Positions 53,325 to 61,624 of a stretch of 64,000 nt of DNA are shown here, piece after piece. The translations under genes and the position numbers were made by a program. The stretch covers positions 1-64,000 of the forward strand of contig OY829892.1 of NCBI GenBank assembly GCA_963691905.1, in the 5' to 3' direction. The notes beneath the pieces are model-generated. The model was not told the origin of the DNA and ran no database searches. It saw nothing but the letters and a program-made list of their open reading frames with translations. Position 1 is the first letter of the stretch. Each line of letters begins with the position of its first letter. The stretch comes from QGON01 sp963691905. Its GTDB lineage: Bacteria; Pseudomonadota; Gammaproteobacteria; Chromatiales; Chromatiaceae.

Positions 53325-54239
53325 CTACAATTCCACAGTAGAGTGACTCTCACAGTAAGCACTGGCAAATTCGAGTAATTCCTCCATCACCCGGAGGCGA
53401 AACTTCTGTTTCTGGTGGACAAAGGAGAATGGACGTTCCAACGGCGGGTCCAACTTAATGGCACACAGAGTACCCAACTTCAACTCTTTCTGGACAGTCG
53501 CCCGGGAGACTACTGAAACACCCATACCCGCTTCAACGGCCCCCTTGACCGATTCCGGGCTGCCCAACTCCATGGTGATGTTCAGGTTGTTGTTGCAGCT
53601 GTCGAGGTGCTCACACATATAGTCATTGATAACCTCCCGGGTGCCAGATCCCTCCTCCCGGCAGATAAAGGGAAAATCCAGCAGTTTCTTGAACGGGATG
53701 GCCGCATGATCCCCCAACTCATGGCCGGGTGGCACGATCGCAACCAGATGGTCCTTCCGGCATACCTTGACCACCAGATTCTTGTTGCCCACAGGGGCTT
53801 CCACAACCCCCAGGTCGATACTGTTGTTCTCCACCATGGAGACGATGCCATCAGAGTTGGAAACACGCAGATGAATGGTGACTTCCGGATAACGTTTGCC
53901 AAAATCACCCAGCAATGCTGGCAGCATATACTCCGCAATTGTGGTGCTGGCGCCAATGGTCAGCGCCCCACGGATCTCTCCGGTCATCTCACGCACTGCA
54001 TTTTCCATATCGGCATAGAGATCAAAGATTTGATCGGCGTATTCGAATACCCGGCCACCTGCCTCGGTGAGGCTGATCCGGTTGTGTGTGCGGTCGAACA
54101 GTCGCGTGTTGAAATACTCCTCGAGTTGACGCACCTGGAATGTCACCGCAGGCTGCGTCATGTGCAGTGTTTCAGCTGCCTTGGTAAAACTCAGCAGGCG
54201 TGCAACTGTGTGAAATACTTGTAACCTGCGATCGGCCAT
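53325..54239 (-). CDS. LysR family transcriptional regulator
   Basis: The 304-residue protein has the N-terminal LysR helix-turn-helix (SFTKAAETLHMTQPAVTFQVRQLE, as a block at about 17-40) and a periplasmic-binding-type effector domain with GALTIGASTTIAEYMLP. It diverges from fadL across an intergenic region carrying TCATAA-N7-TTATGA, a T-N11-A type site, so it probably regulates fadL and itself. The effector is unknown. The sequence resembles CbbR/YeiE-like members of the family. Confidence 0.87.
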   Translation of the reverse strand: MADRRLQVFHTVARLLSFTKAAETLHMTQPAVTFQVRQLEEYFNTRLFDRTHNRISLTEAGGRVFEYADQIFDLYADMENAVREMTGEIRGALTIGASTTIAEYMLPALLGDFGKRYPEVTIHLRVSNSDGIVSMVENNSIDLGVVEAPVGNKNLVVKVCRKDHLVAIVPPGHELGDHAAIPFKKLLDFPFICREEGSGTREVINDYMCEHLDSCNNNLNITMELGSPESVKGAVEAGMGVSVVSRATVQKELKLGTLCAIKLDPPLERPFSFVHQKQKFRLRVMEELLEFASAYCESHSTVEL

Positions 54240-54292
54240 ACTTTTTCCCCAACCCTGGCTTCGGCTTTCTGTGCCGATAAATTCCTTTTATA

Positions 54293-54311
54293 TCATAAAA
54301 CCCTATTATGA
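54293..54311. promoter_or_regulatory. LysR-type operator between lysR and fadL
   Basis: TCATAA (54293-54298) and TTATGA (54306-54311) form a perfect inverted repeat with a seven-base spacer, fitting the T-N11-A core of LysR sites. It lies 54 bases from the lysR start and about 130 from the fadL start, as expected for a recognition site in a divergent pair. Confidence 0.6.
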
Positions 54312-54444
54312 GGGAATGCTAATCTAGTCCCCGCCACAAAAAAAAACCGTATTTTGGTGGCATTTTTCCCTTGAATCTCTTAGCCTCACAGGATTGCCCG
54401 AAACCGGGGCGAGAATAACCACATAAACACGGGTGGAGGAACCC

Positions 54445-55743
54445 ATGGATCAAACCAATACACCGAAACTGCACAAACTGGCCCTGGCCTGCGGGATCGC
54501 ACTTGCGTTCTCCGCTCAACAAGCCGCCGCTTCCGGTTTTGCTGTCCCTGAACTTTCTGTTTCCGGCATGGCACAATCAAATGCCGTAGTCGCAAACCAC
54601 AAAGATCTCGGCGCAATTGCCTACAACCCAGCTGCAATGGCCTTCCATGAAGGGGGGGCAGTCAGTCTTGGCGGGCTGTTGGTCAAACCCAATCTAGGCG
54701 TCACAACAGGCAACGGTTCTTTCGACAGCGAATCGAATGACATTGTGGCAATTCCCGCTGTCAGTGCGCATTATCAGATGAGCGAAGACTGGTCGATCGG
54801 CCTGTCAGTCAATGCACCTTTTGGACTGGAGACGGATTGGCTGCCAGAGACCTTTGCCGCCAGCGCCTCCAATCCCGGCGGTTATCCGCTGGGTGAGACC
54901 ATGCCCACCAATACCAAGCTGGAGATCGTCGCCTTCTCCCCCAGCGTCTCGTATATGATCAACGACAATTTCAGCATAGCTGGCGGCATCGATCTCTACT
55001 GGATGAAAGAGGTGCTATTCAATGCGTCGGTAAATGATGGGGGCGCAGCGTACCCTGCCGTTGAAATCAAGGGTGATGGCCGTGGCGCCGGTTTAAACAT
55101 CAGCGGCCTCTATGTGATGAACAACTGGAGCTTTGGCGGCAGTTTCCACTCAGCCGCAAAGATCCCTATCGACGGCACTATTGCCCTTCCCCCCGGCTCA
55201 CCGGTTCCAGGGTTTGCCTCAAACAATGTGGTTGCCGAACTTGAAATACCTTACCGCCTGCAGATCGGTGTGCGCAACCAGACAACTGATAAGCTGGCGC
55301 TGGAGTTCGACATCACTCGAACGGGTTGGAGCAGTTTCGACACGCTTGTGGTGGACAACAAGGAACTCTCCTTTATCAACTACGTCAGCAGCGAAAACAA
55401 ATGGAAAGACGTCAACGCCTACCGTTTCGGCGCCTCCTACGACCTCACTGGAAAAACACAGTTGCGCGCTGGTTATACCTTTGACGAAACCCCGCAGGGC
55501 GATGACTATTTCAGCCCCCGCGTACCTGATGCCGACCGCCACCTCTTCAGCTTTGGCGCCGGACATCAACTGGGAGACGGCTGGTCGATCGACGCCGGTT
55601 ATATGTACGTGCAGTTTCAAGACCGCACACCGACAGCGACAACCCACGCCAATGGCGAGACGAATGGCACCAGCGCCGTTGTGGGCGACTACGAGTCCAG
55701 CGTCCACCTGTTCGGTTTTGGGGTGAACAAGACGTTTATGTAA
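54445..55743 (+). CDS. FadL/TodX family outer-membrane transporter
   Basis: The 432-residue protein starts at ATG 54445 with GGAGGA four bases upstream; a GTG at 54433 precedes that site. It has a signal peptide (about 1-30, ending AAASG), then the family N-terminus GFAVPELSVSGMAQSNAVVA with DLGAIAYNPAAMAF, many alternating beta strands and a terminal FGFGVNKTF with the C-terminal Phe near the end. FadL proteins let long-chain fatty acids or other hydrophobic molecules cross the outer membrane. A LysR gene is divergent. A strong terminator follows. Confidence 0.88.
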   Translation: MDQTNTPKLHKLALACGIALAFSAQQAAASGFAVPELSVSGMAQSNAVVANHKDLGAIAYNPAAMAFHEGGAVSLGGLLVKPNLGVTTGNGSFDSESNDIVAIPAVSAHYQMSEDWSIGLSVNAPFGLETDWLPETFAASASNPGGYPLGETMPTNTKLEIVAFSPSVSYMINDNFSIAGGIDLYWMKEVLFNASVNDGGAAYPAVEIKGDGRGAGLNISGLYVMNNWSFGGSFHSAAKIPIDGTIALPPGSPVPGFASNNVVAELEIPYRLQIGVRNQTTDKLALEFDITRTGWSSFDTLVVDNKELSFINYVSSENKWKDVNAYRFGASYDLTGKTQLRAGYTFDETPQGDDYFSPRVPDADRHLFSFGAGHQLGDGWSIDAGYMYVQFQDRTPTATTHANGETNGTSAVVGDYESSVHLFGFGVNKTFM

Positions 55744-55762
55744 ACCTTATCCCACTACGACC

Positions 55763-55796
55763 ACAAAAAAACCGGCCATCGCGCCGGTTTTTTTGT
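55763..55796 (+). terminator. Intrinsic terminator downstream of fadL
   Basis: A stem ACCGGC/GCCGGT with a short loop is flanked by runs of A (upstream) and T (downstream). It lies about 20 bases after the fadL stop codon. Confidence 0.9.
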
Positions 55797-55917
55797 GTCT
55801 GCCCTTGTTCATGTTGCTTCTATCTATCACGACAGATGCGTATCGCTACGCTCAGTACATCTCACGAGTCCGTGGTTTCCGGACTTTCGTGGGGTAGCTG
55901 AATACGTGCCTATTTTG

Positions 55918-56092
55918 TAGGTTGGGTTAGATGCGCATGGTTTCAAACTTTCATTTTGCAAGCAAGTTCCGGGCGCATCGTAACCCAACAGCACTTTGTC
56001 GGGTTACGTCGCGCGCAAGGTGCCGTACCGTATTTCGATCTTGTACTGCCGCGCGACTAACCCGGCCTACATTGAATTGTGCTGAATAGTTA
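55918..56092. repeat. Dispersed family C composite palindrome
   Basis: GTAGGTTGGGTTAGATGCGC (55918-55937) is complementary to the inner part GGGCGCATCGTAACCCAACA (55971-55990); a second inverted pair TCGGGTTACG / ACTAACCCGGCC lies between 55998 and 56070. The right edge (56071-56092) is identical to 12883-12904. It fills most of the gap between fadL and dsrE2. I see no gene in it. Confidence 0.7.
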
Positions 56093-56105
56093 GTAAAAGC
56101 CAGAC

Positions 56106-56144
56106 ATAAAAAAAGCGCCACCCCTTGTGAGGGCAGCGCTTTGG
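56106..56144 (-). terminator. Intrinsic terminator of the rhd-tusA-dsrE2 operon
   Basis: On the minus strand a stem AGCGCTGCCCT / AGGGGTGGCGCT is followed by seven T. It begins about 20 bases after the dsrE2 stop. Confidence 0.85.
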
Positions 56145-56163
56145 AACTGCAATTTACAACGGA

Positions 56164-56646
56164 TTAGATGTAAAGGCAGATATCACTTTCGCCGGCAAAC
56201 TCAAAGAATGCGGCGGCACCGGCGTACTCAACGCCGTCGATGAATTCAGCGGTGTTCATATCAAACAGGTCAACAGTCATCTGGCAAGCAACCAACCGAA
56301 CCTCAGCCTCCTGACAAAGATCCCGCAATTCCGGCAGACTGGCAACGCCTTTGGATGCCATCTTCTTCTTCATCATACTGGTCATCATGCCCTGCATACC
56401 CGGCAGGGTCAGACCCAGGACAGGAAACCACTTATCCATACCCATTGGCATCGGCATACCCGGGTTGCCCAGCGGGGTCACTTCCAGATCCAGATTCTTT
56501 TTCAGAAGCTGCAGGCCATAGAAGGTGAAGAATATCTCGGTATCATAACCCAGGGCCGAAGCGGTCGACGCAAGAATAAAAGGCGGATAAGCCCAATCCA
56601 GCGAACCCTTTGTGGCGATGATGGCTAACTTTTTCATGTCTGACAT
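56164..56646 (-). CDS. dsrE2: DsrE2-like sulfur carrier protein
   Basis: The 160-residue protein belongs to the DsrE/F family, DsrE2 branch: KKLAIIATKGSLDWAYPPFILASTA opens the fold, a Met-rich loop (GMPMPMGMDKWF and MMTSMMKKKMA) follows, and the conserved Cys111 and Cys121 lie in DLCQEAEVRLVACQMTVD. DsrE2 is a membrane-bound or associated sulfane-sulfur carrier in the Rhd-TusA-DsrE2 relay to sulfite-forming enzymes. GGAG is nine bases before the ATG. It is the last gene of the operon. Confidence 0.87.
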   Translation of the reverse strand: MSDMKKLAIIATKGSLDWAYPPFILASTASALGYDTEIFFTFYGLQLLKKNLDLEVTPLGNPGMPMPMGMDKWFPVLGLTLPGMQGMMTSMMKKKMASKGVASLPELRDLCQEAEVRLVACQMTVDLFDMNTAEFIDGVEYAGAAAFFEFAGESDICLYI

Positions 56647-56681
56647 CTAAACTGTCTCCAATATAACCCAGTGGCCGAAAA

Positions 56682-56912
56682 TCAGCCTTTCTTGATCAGG
56701 AATTCGAACTTGCCGCCGACTTCCTTGGATTCCATCAACTCGTTACCGGTCTGCTTGGAAAATGCCTCGAAGTCCTTCACAGAACCGGGATCAGTAGCAA
56801 TGATGTGTAATACCTTGCCAGACTCCATGCCGTTCAGAGTCTTCTTTGCACGCAGAATGGGTAGGGGGCAGTTCAGTCCGCTTGCATCCAACTCTTGATC
56901 GAAATCAGCCAT
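56682..56912 (-). CDS. tusA: Sulfur carrier protein TusA
   Basis: The 76-residue protein has the family's Cys-Pro-x-Pro motif (LNCPLPILRAKK, active Cys15) and an IATDPGSVKDFEAFSKQTGNEL stretch (as a block). TusA takes a persulfide from a rhodanese or cysteine desulfurase and hands it on. ATG 56912 has a strong GGAGG. It lies between rhd and dsrE2, the arrangement known in sulfur oxidisers such as Allochromatium vinosum. Confidence 0.93.
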   Translation of the reverse strand: MADFDQELDASGLNCPLPILRAKKTLNGMESGKVLHIIATDPGSVKDFEAFSKQTGNELMESKEVGGKFEFLIKKG

Positions 56913-57066
56913 GGTAAGACCTCCAGAATATGGTTGTATTAGAATGTATAGGAATAATCCAGGGCGTAATTTATATGCGAAGCGCCACTGAAACGCAAGC
57001 AAAACCTCTTGGCAAAACAGCGGCCAAACAGGCTAAAAACCCATTTACCTACGGAAATTCAATTTG

Positions 57067-57396
57067 TTAGCCAACTTTCCTAGCAGCCACCTGATAACCC
57101 GAGCGCGCCCAACCCAGAATACCGCCGCGCAGATTAATCACGTTTTCAAACCCCTGCTGTATCAGATAGGCACAAGCATGATAGGAACGGGCACCACTGT
57201 GGCAGTAGAGAATCACATCCTTGTCCCTGGGCAGTTCATCCATGCGCAGGGGAATGACATGCATCGGCATGTGATCTGAATCAGGCAGCATCCCCTGGGC
57301 CACTTCGCCGGCACTGCGAATGTCCAGCAGATAGAAGTCGTCGCCCTCGGAGATGCGGGCCTGCAGATCAGAAGAGTCGATTTCCTGTACCAGCAC
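57067..57396 (-). CDS. rhd: Rhodanese-like sulfurtransferase
   Basis: The 109-residue single-domain rhodanese has the active-site loop YCHSGARS with Cys65, and DFYLLDIRSAGEVAQG earlier. It moves sulfane sulfur to TusA. GTG 57396 is preceded by AGGTGG. It is the first gene of the rhd-tusA-dsrE2 operon, with a perfect palindrome upstream. Confidence 0.92.
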   Translation of the reverse strand: MLVQEIDSSDLQARISEGDDFYLLDIRSAGEVAQGMLPDSDHMPMHVIPLRMDELPRDKDVILYCHSGARSYHACAYLIQQGFENVINLRGGILGWARSGYQVAARKVG

Positions 57397-57425
57397 GTTT
57401 TACCACCTAATATTGAATAACTGAG

Positions 57426-57445
57426 CGCATTAGTATATTAATGCG
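57426..57445. promoter_or_regulatory. Palindromic operator upstream of rhd-tusA-dsrE2
   Basis: CGCATTA and TAATGCG form a perfect seven-base inverted repeat around GTATAT. It lies 30 bases upstream of the rhd start codon, the typical position for a dimeric repressor. Confidence 0.65.
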
Positions 57446-57575
57446 TTTAAATATTTCAAGCCAAAAGCATGAAGTAATCGTATAAAATAGCATGGATTTC
57501 ACCGGGTTGTTCGCCCACGCTGGACAGCTGTGGCAATCTACCATCACTCCAAATTCTCACTGAAGCATTGAATCT

Positions 57576-59003
57576 ATGGACTTTTTCCCCATCTTCCTCG
57601 ACATCAACAGCAAACGCTGTCTGGTAGTAGGCGGCGGCCCTGTCGCTGAACGCAAAACCGCTACCCTGCTGAATTCCGGTGCGGACGTTATTCTGGTTGC
57701 GCCTGAACTGACACCAAATCTGACCACCTGGCGAGATACGGGACAGCTTTCCCATCAGGAGCGGCATTTTGACGAGGGTGATCTGGCGGAAAGCCATCTC
57801 GTGATCGCCGCAACCAGCGACAGTGAAGTCAACCGCAACATTGCCGAGTTGGCCAACGCACTACGCATCCCGGTCAACGTTGTGGATCAGCCCAAGCTCT
57901 GCAGCTTTATCGTTCCCTCGGTGATCGACCGTTCTCCCGTGGTTGCCGCAATCTCCACTGGCGGTGCCTCTCCAGTGCTGGCGCGTCTGATTCGAGCCCG
58001 CCTCGAATCCCTGATCCCTGCGGGATACGGCCGCCTGGCAGAATTCTGCGGCCGTTTCAGAGAACGGGTAAAAGAGACCTTCAGCGAACCGAAAGACCGG
58101 CGTCTGTTCTGGGACAACGTGCTGCAGGGTGGAGTGGCGGAACGCATCTTCTCCGGACACGCCGACGAAGCGGATCAGTTACTGGAGAAGGCTCTCACGG
58201 AGGCCAAACTCTCGGAACCGACCGGTGAGGTCTATCTTGTGGGTGCAGGGCCGGGCGATCCGGACCTGCTGACTTTCCGCGCCCTGCGATTGATGCAGCA
58301 GGCCGATGTGGTCGTTTTCGACCGGCTGGTGGCGGAGCCGATCCTGGAGATGACACGTCAGGATGCCGAGCGTATCTATGTCGGTAAGGAGCGCTCCAAC
58401 CACGCCATGCGCCAGGAGGAGATCAACAAGCTGCTGGCTCGTCTGGCCAAAGAAGGCAAACGGGTGGTGCGCCTGAAGGGCGGCGACCCCTTCATCTTCG
58501 GCCGTGGCGGCGAGGAGATCGACACCCTCGCCGAAGAGGGCATCCCCTTCCAGGTCGTACCCGGCATTACCGCTGCGGCGGGCTGCGCCTCCTATGCGGG
58601 CATTCCCCTCACCCATAGAGATTACGCCCAGTCGGTCACCTTCGTCACCGGCCATCTCAAAGACGGCACCATGAATCTCAATTGGGAGATGCTGGCGCAA
58701 CCCAATCAGACCATCGTTTTCTACATGGGACTGGTTGGACTTCCGGTGATCAGCCAACAACTTCAAGCTCACGGTGTTCCAGGAGATATGCCCATCGCGC
58801 TGGTGCAACAGGGCACCACTCACATGCAGCGGGTCTTCACCGGCACATTGGACAATATTCAGGAAGTGGTGGTACGGGAGAAACCCAAGCCACCGACACT
58901 GATCATCGTGGGGCGGGTTGTGGAACTGCAGGAGAAACTCTCCTGGTACAAGGCACCCGAGTTTTCGCAACAGGGGGCGACTTCCCCATCGAATGGCCAT
59001 TGA
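57576..59003 (+). CDS. cysG: Siroheme synthase (uroporphyrinogen III methyltransferase/precorrin-2 dehydrogenase-ferrochelatase)
   Basis: The 475-residue trifunctional enzyme has an N-terminal precorrin-2 dehydrogenase/ferrochelatase half (KRCLVVGGGPVAERKTATLL) and a C-terminal SAM-dependent methyltransferase half (VYLVGAGPGDPDLLTFRAL, VRLKGGDPFIFGRGGEE, VVPGITAAAGCASYAGIPLT). It makes sirohaem for sulfite- and nitrite-reductase-type enzymes. In this genomic context it could serve a reverse-type dissimilatory sulfite reductase, but no dsr genes are in the window. It is convergent with the narL-type gene. Confidence 0.95.
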   Translation: MDFFPIFLDINSKRCLVVGGGPVAERKTATLLNSGADVILVAPELTPNLTTWRDTGQLSHQERHFDEGDLAESHLVIAATSDSEVNRNIAELANALRIPVNVVDQPKLCSFIVPSVIDRSPVVAAISTGGASPVLARLIRARLESLIPAGYGRLAEFCGRFRERVKETFSEPKDRRLFWDNVLQGGVAERIFSGHADEADQLLEKALTEAKLSEPTGEVYLVGAGPGDPDLLTFRALRLMQQADVVVFDRLVAEPILEMTRQDAERIYVGKERSNHAMRQEEINKLLARLAKEGKRVVRLKGGDPFIFGRGGEEIDTLAEEGIPFQVVPGITAAAGCASYAGIPLTHRDYAQSVTFVTGHLKDGTMNLNWEMLAQPNQTIVFYMGLVGLPVISQQLQAHGVPGDMPIALVQQGTTHMQRVFTGTLDNIQEVVVREKPKPPTLIIVGRVVELQEKLSWYKAPEFSQQGATSPSNGH

Positions 59004-59099
59004 TTTAGCGGTGTGGGGTCGAGCCTGAGAGGTCGGGAAAGAAGGACTCATCCACCTCCAACAGCAGCCAATCAGTGTTAAGACAGTCTCCTGGGTGAA

Positions 59100-59765
59100 T
59101 TATACGCTTCCGGACTGAGACGAGTTTCGCAAACATAGATTCTGCTCCACCGCGATCACCGCCGCTTCGACCCTGGAGTGAACATCCAGTTTGCGCAGGA
59201 TCGCCTTGACGTGCAGTTTTACGGTGCCGTCGGAAATACCGAGATGACGTGCGATAACCTTGTTGCTCTGACCATCCGCCAGATGGCAGAGGATCTCCCG
59301 TTCCCGCGGCGTCAGACCATCCAGTGTTGACGTCTGCTTCTCCAGCCCACGGCTGTCACCCCGCACCGCCTTGGCCAGAATACCGGTCAACTCCTTGGCC
59401 ACCACGGTGTTTCCCTGCACGATCTCCTTCAGGGCATCGATGAGTTCATCGGGTTCCATGTCTTTGAGCAGATAGCCTTGCGCACCGTTCTGCAACGAAT
59501 CGATGACATCCTTCTCCTCGCGACTGGTGGTCAGCATGATAATCGGCATCTGCTGCTCATTTTTTCGCAACTGCTGCAACACCTCTATCCCGGTCATGTC
59601 GGGCATGCGCATATCCAGCAACACCACATCGGGTTGCTGCTGCTCCACCAGGTCTATGCCCTGCACACAGTCACCAATGGCGCTCACTTCGATACCCCGG
59701 CGCGTCAGCAGTTCCTGCAGACCGATTCGAAACAGGGCGTGATCATCAATCAACATTACCCGCAT
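59100..59765 (-). CDS. NarL/FixJ family response regulator
   Basis: The 221-residue protein has a receiver (LIDDHALFRIGLQELL, phospho-acceptor in VVLLDMRMPDMTG, LLKDMEPDE) and a LuxR-type helix-turn-helix (LTPREREILCHLADGQSNKVIARHLGISDGTVKLHV, as a block). The recognition helix matches NarL well. The kinase gene lies three bases upstream. In E. coli, NarL controls nitrate respiration genes; whether that holds here is inference. Confidence 0.9.
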   Translation of the reverse strand: MRVMLIDDHALFRIGLQELLTRRGIEVSAIGDCVQGIDLVEQQQPDVVLLDMRMPDMTGIEVLQQLRKNEQQMPIIMLTTSREEKDVIDSLQNGAQGYLLKDMEPDELIDALKEIVQGNTVVAKELTGILAKAVRGDSRGLEKQTSTLDGLTPREREILCHLADGQSNKVIARHLGISDGTVKLHVKAILRKLDVHSRVEAAVIAVEQNLCLRNSSQSGSV

Positions 59766-59768
59766 AAA

Positions 59769-61439
59769 CTACCTCCCGCCATCGGTCTTGAGATCGGCCT
59801 GGCGGATACTCAACTCCACCCGCGTACCTTCTCCCGGTTCACTTTCGATGCTCAATTTACCCCCAACCCTGCGCGCCCGCTCCTCCATGATGGAGAGACC
59901 AATGTGCTCACCTGGGTTACCTTCCGGCGCAGCTCCTTCAAAACCAACACCGTCGTCCTCAACCAGCAGGAGGTAGTTCCCCCCTCCACGGCAACGCAGC
60001 AACACCCGCACAGTATGCGCCTTTGCGTGCTTGCGGATATTGGCCAGCGACTCCTGCACGATGCGCAGGGCCTGTAACTCCTGGCTGCTGTTCATTTTCA
60101 CCTCCCGGCAATCGGACTGGAAGACGGCGTGGGCGCCGGTCTCCTGCTGAAAACGTTCAACCTGTTTCTCCAGCGCCGCCAGCAACCCCCGCTGGTCCAC
60201 CGGGGCACGAAAACTGTTGATCAATTCCCGCAACTCCAGATGCGCCTCATCGAGACCGTGGCGGATACGCTGGGTCTCCTGCTGCGCCTCTGGGTGTTGA
60301 TCGGGCTTCTCCAGGGTCTCCTCCAACATACGCACCTGGAATCGCAGACTCGCCAGGGTCTGGGCCAGGGAGTCGTGCAACTCATGGGCCAGGGCGGTGC
60401 GCTCCTTGACGATAGAGAGCCGCCGCGCCTCCTTGTCCGAGCGCTGTTTCGCCACCGCCATGCCGAGGTGGCTGCCGATGGTATTGAGGATGTCGAGCAC
60501 ATCCTCCCGCCCACTGTAGATGCCCGGCTTGTCCACATAGATATGGTAGAAACCCAGCACATCCCCGTGGTGCCAAAGTGAAACCGTCACCCGCTCGATC
60601 TCATCCTTGCCGAACATCCTGCGGCCATTGGCCCGCGAACATTCCACCGCATCTTGCTCGCAGAGGCTGTTCCCGGGCAACAGTGCAATGCCACAGTGGC
60701 ACAGCTTCACCGGCAGCATCTCCCGCTCCCGATAGAGGTGGTTATCGAGATCGATACACCCCACTACCCGCACCCGCCCGTCCGGCATTACCAGATGGAC
60801 GCTGGCAGAGCGGCCGTTCAGCATCTGCTTGAGCACCCGCAGATAGTCCAACAGCAGTTCGTCCAGGTTTTCCGACTGGTTGATACCGGCAGCCACATCA
60901 TAGAGCAGCTGTAGAGAGGTAGTCTTCTGCGCCAGCTTGGAACTCTGACGAGCGACCCGCACCTCCATATCCTCATAGATATCGGTCAACTCCTCACTCA
61001 GACTGTCGATGCCTCGGGCCATCGCGGAGAGCACACCGCTCTGTTTCGGGGTCTGGGTTACCACAGGCTCACCCTCACAGACCTGTGTCACAGTATCCTC
61101 CAGCGTCGCCAGCGGGCGGAGCAGTTGACTGCGCAATCTCGCCATTCCCAGCAACATTGTCAAACCGGCAGAGACGATGCTTACCAGCAACAGGCGCTGA
61201 ACCGTTTCTGCCGCACCGATCCCCGCATAGAGTAAAACCACGAGCACCAGGCTGATAAGGATACTCACACCCAGCAGACCTATGGGCAGGAGCAAATGGC
61301 CGGTCAGAAGGATCTGCAGGCTCGGCCAGCGACCCGCATATCCTGCCCGCGCTCCACTCGCCTGCGCCGCCAATGGTTCCCCGCCCCCCCTCGACCGGGT
61401 GGGATCAATAGAAACGGTCTGTTCTTGATCTGGGTTCAT
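59769..61439 (-). CDS. NarX-like sensor histidine kinase with Cys cluster
   Basis: The 556-residue protein has two membrane helices (about 45-75 and 83-98) with almost no periplasmic loop between them, a HAMP-like linker, a GAF-like middle domain with a cysteine cluster (KLCHCGIALLPGNSLC and VECSR), then HisKA_3 with the His in ALAHELHDSLAQTL and a HATPase (RIVQESLANIRKHAKA, DDGVGFEG, GLSIMEERA). NarX and NarQ are known to have such a Cys cluster. The lack of a periplasmic nitrate-binding domain means the signal is probably cytoplasmic or redox. Confidence 0.87.
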   Translation of the reverse strand: MNPDQEQTVSIDPTRSRGGGEPLAAQASGARAGYAGRWPSLQILLTGHLLLPIGLLGVSILISLVLVVLLYAGIGAAETVQRLLLVSIVSAGLTMLLGMARLRSQLLRPLATLEDTVTQVCEGEPVVTQTPKQSGVLSAMARGIDSLSEELTDIYEDMEVRVARQSSKLAQKTTSLQLLYDVAAGINQSENLDELLLDYLRVLKQMLNGRSASVHLVMPDGRVRVVGCIDLDNHLYREREMLPVKLCHCGIALLPGNSLCEQDAVECSRANGRRMFGKDEIERVTVSLWHHGDVLGFYHIYVDKPGIYSGREDVLDILNTIGSHLGMAVAKQRSDKEARRLSIVKERTALAHELHDSLAQTLASLRFQVRMLEETLEKPDQHPEAQQETQRIRHGLDEAHLELRELINSFRAPVDQRGLLAALEKQVERFQQETGAHAVFQSDCREVKMNSSQELQALRIVQESLANIRKHAKAHTVRVLLRCRGGGNYLLLVEDDGVGFEGAAPEGNPGEHIGLSIMEERARRVGGKLSIESEPGEGTRVELSIRQADLKTDGGR

Positions 61440-61517
61440 AATCGGGCACTCTAACCCGCAGCATAGGCGATGTGAATTGGCAGCCTGTAAAACAGTAAAA
61501 AGTCATACTTCAGACGT

Positions 61518-61586
61518 GTAGGGTGCGCCATGCGCACCAAGACAATCCGTAATCACGCTAATCATGGTGCGCACAGCGCACCCTAC
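61518..61586. repeat. Dispersed family B palindrome
   Basis: The left arm GTAGGGTGCGCCATGCGCAC (61518-61537) and right arm GTGCGCACAGCGCACCCTAC (61567-61586) surround a spacer. It sits between the narX-type gene and cca. Confidence 0.75.
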
Positions 61587-61624
61587 CTCCTGGTTGAATC
61601 TGCAATTATTACATTGATCGCGCA

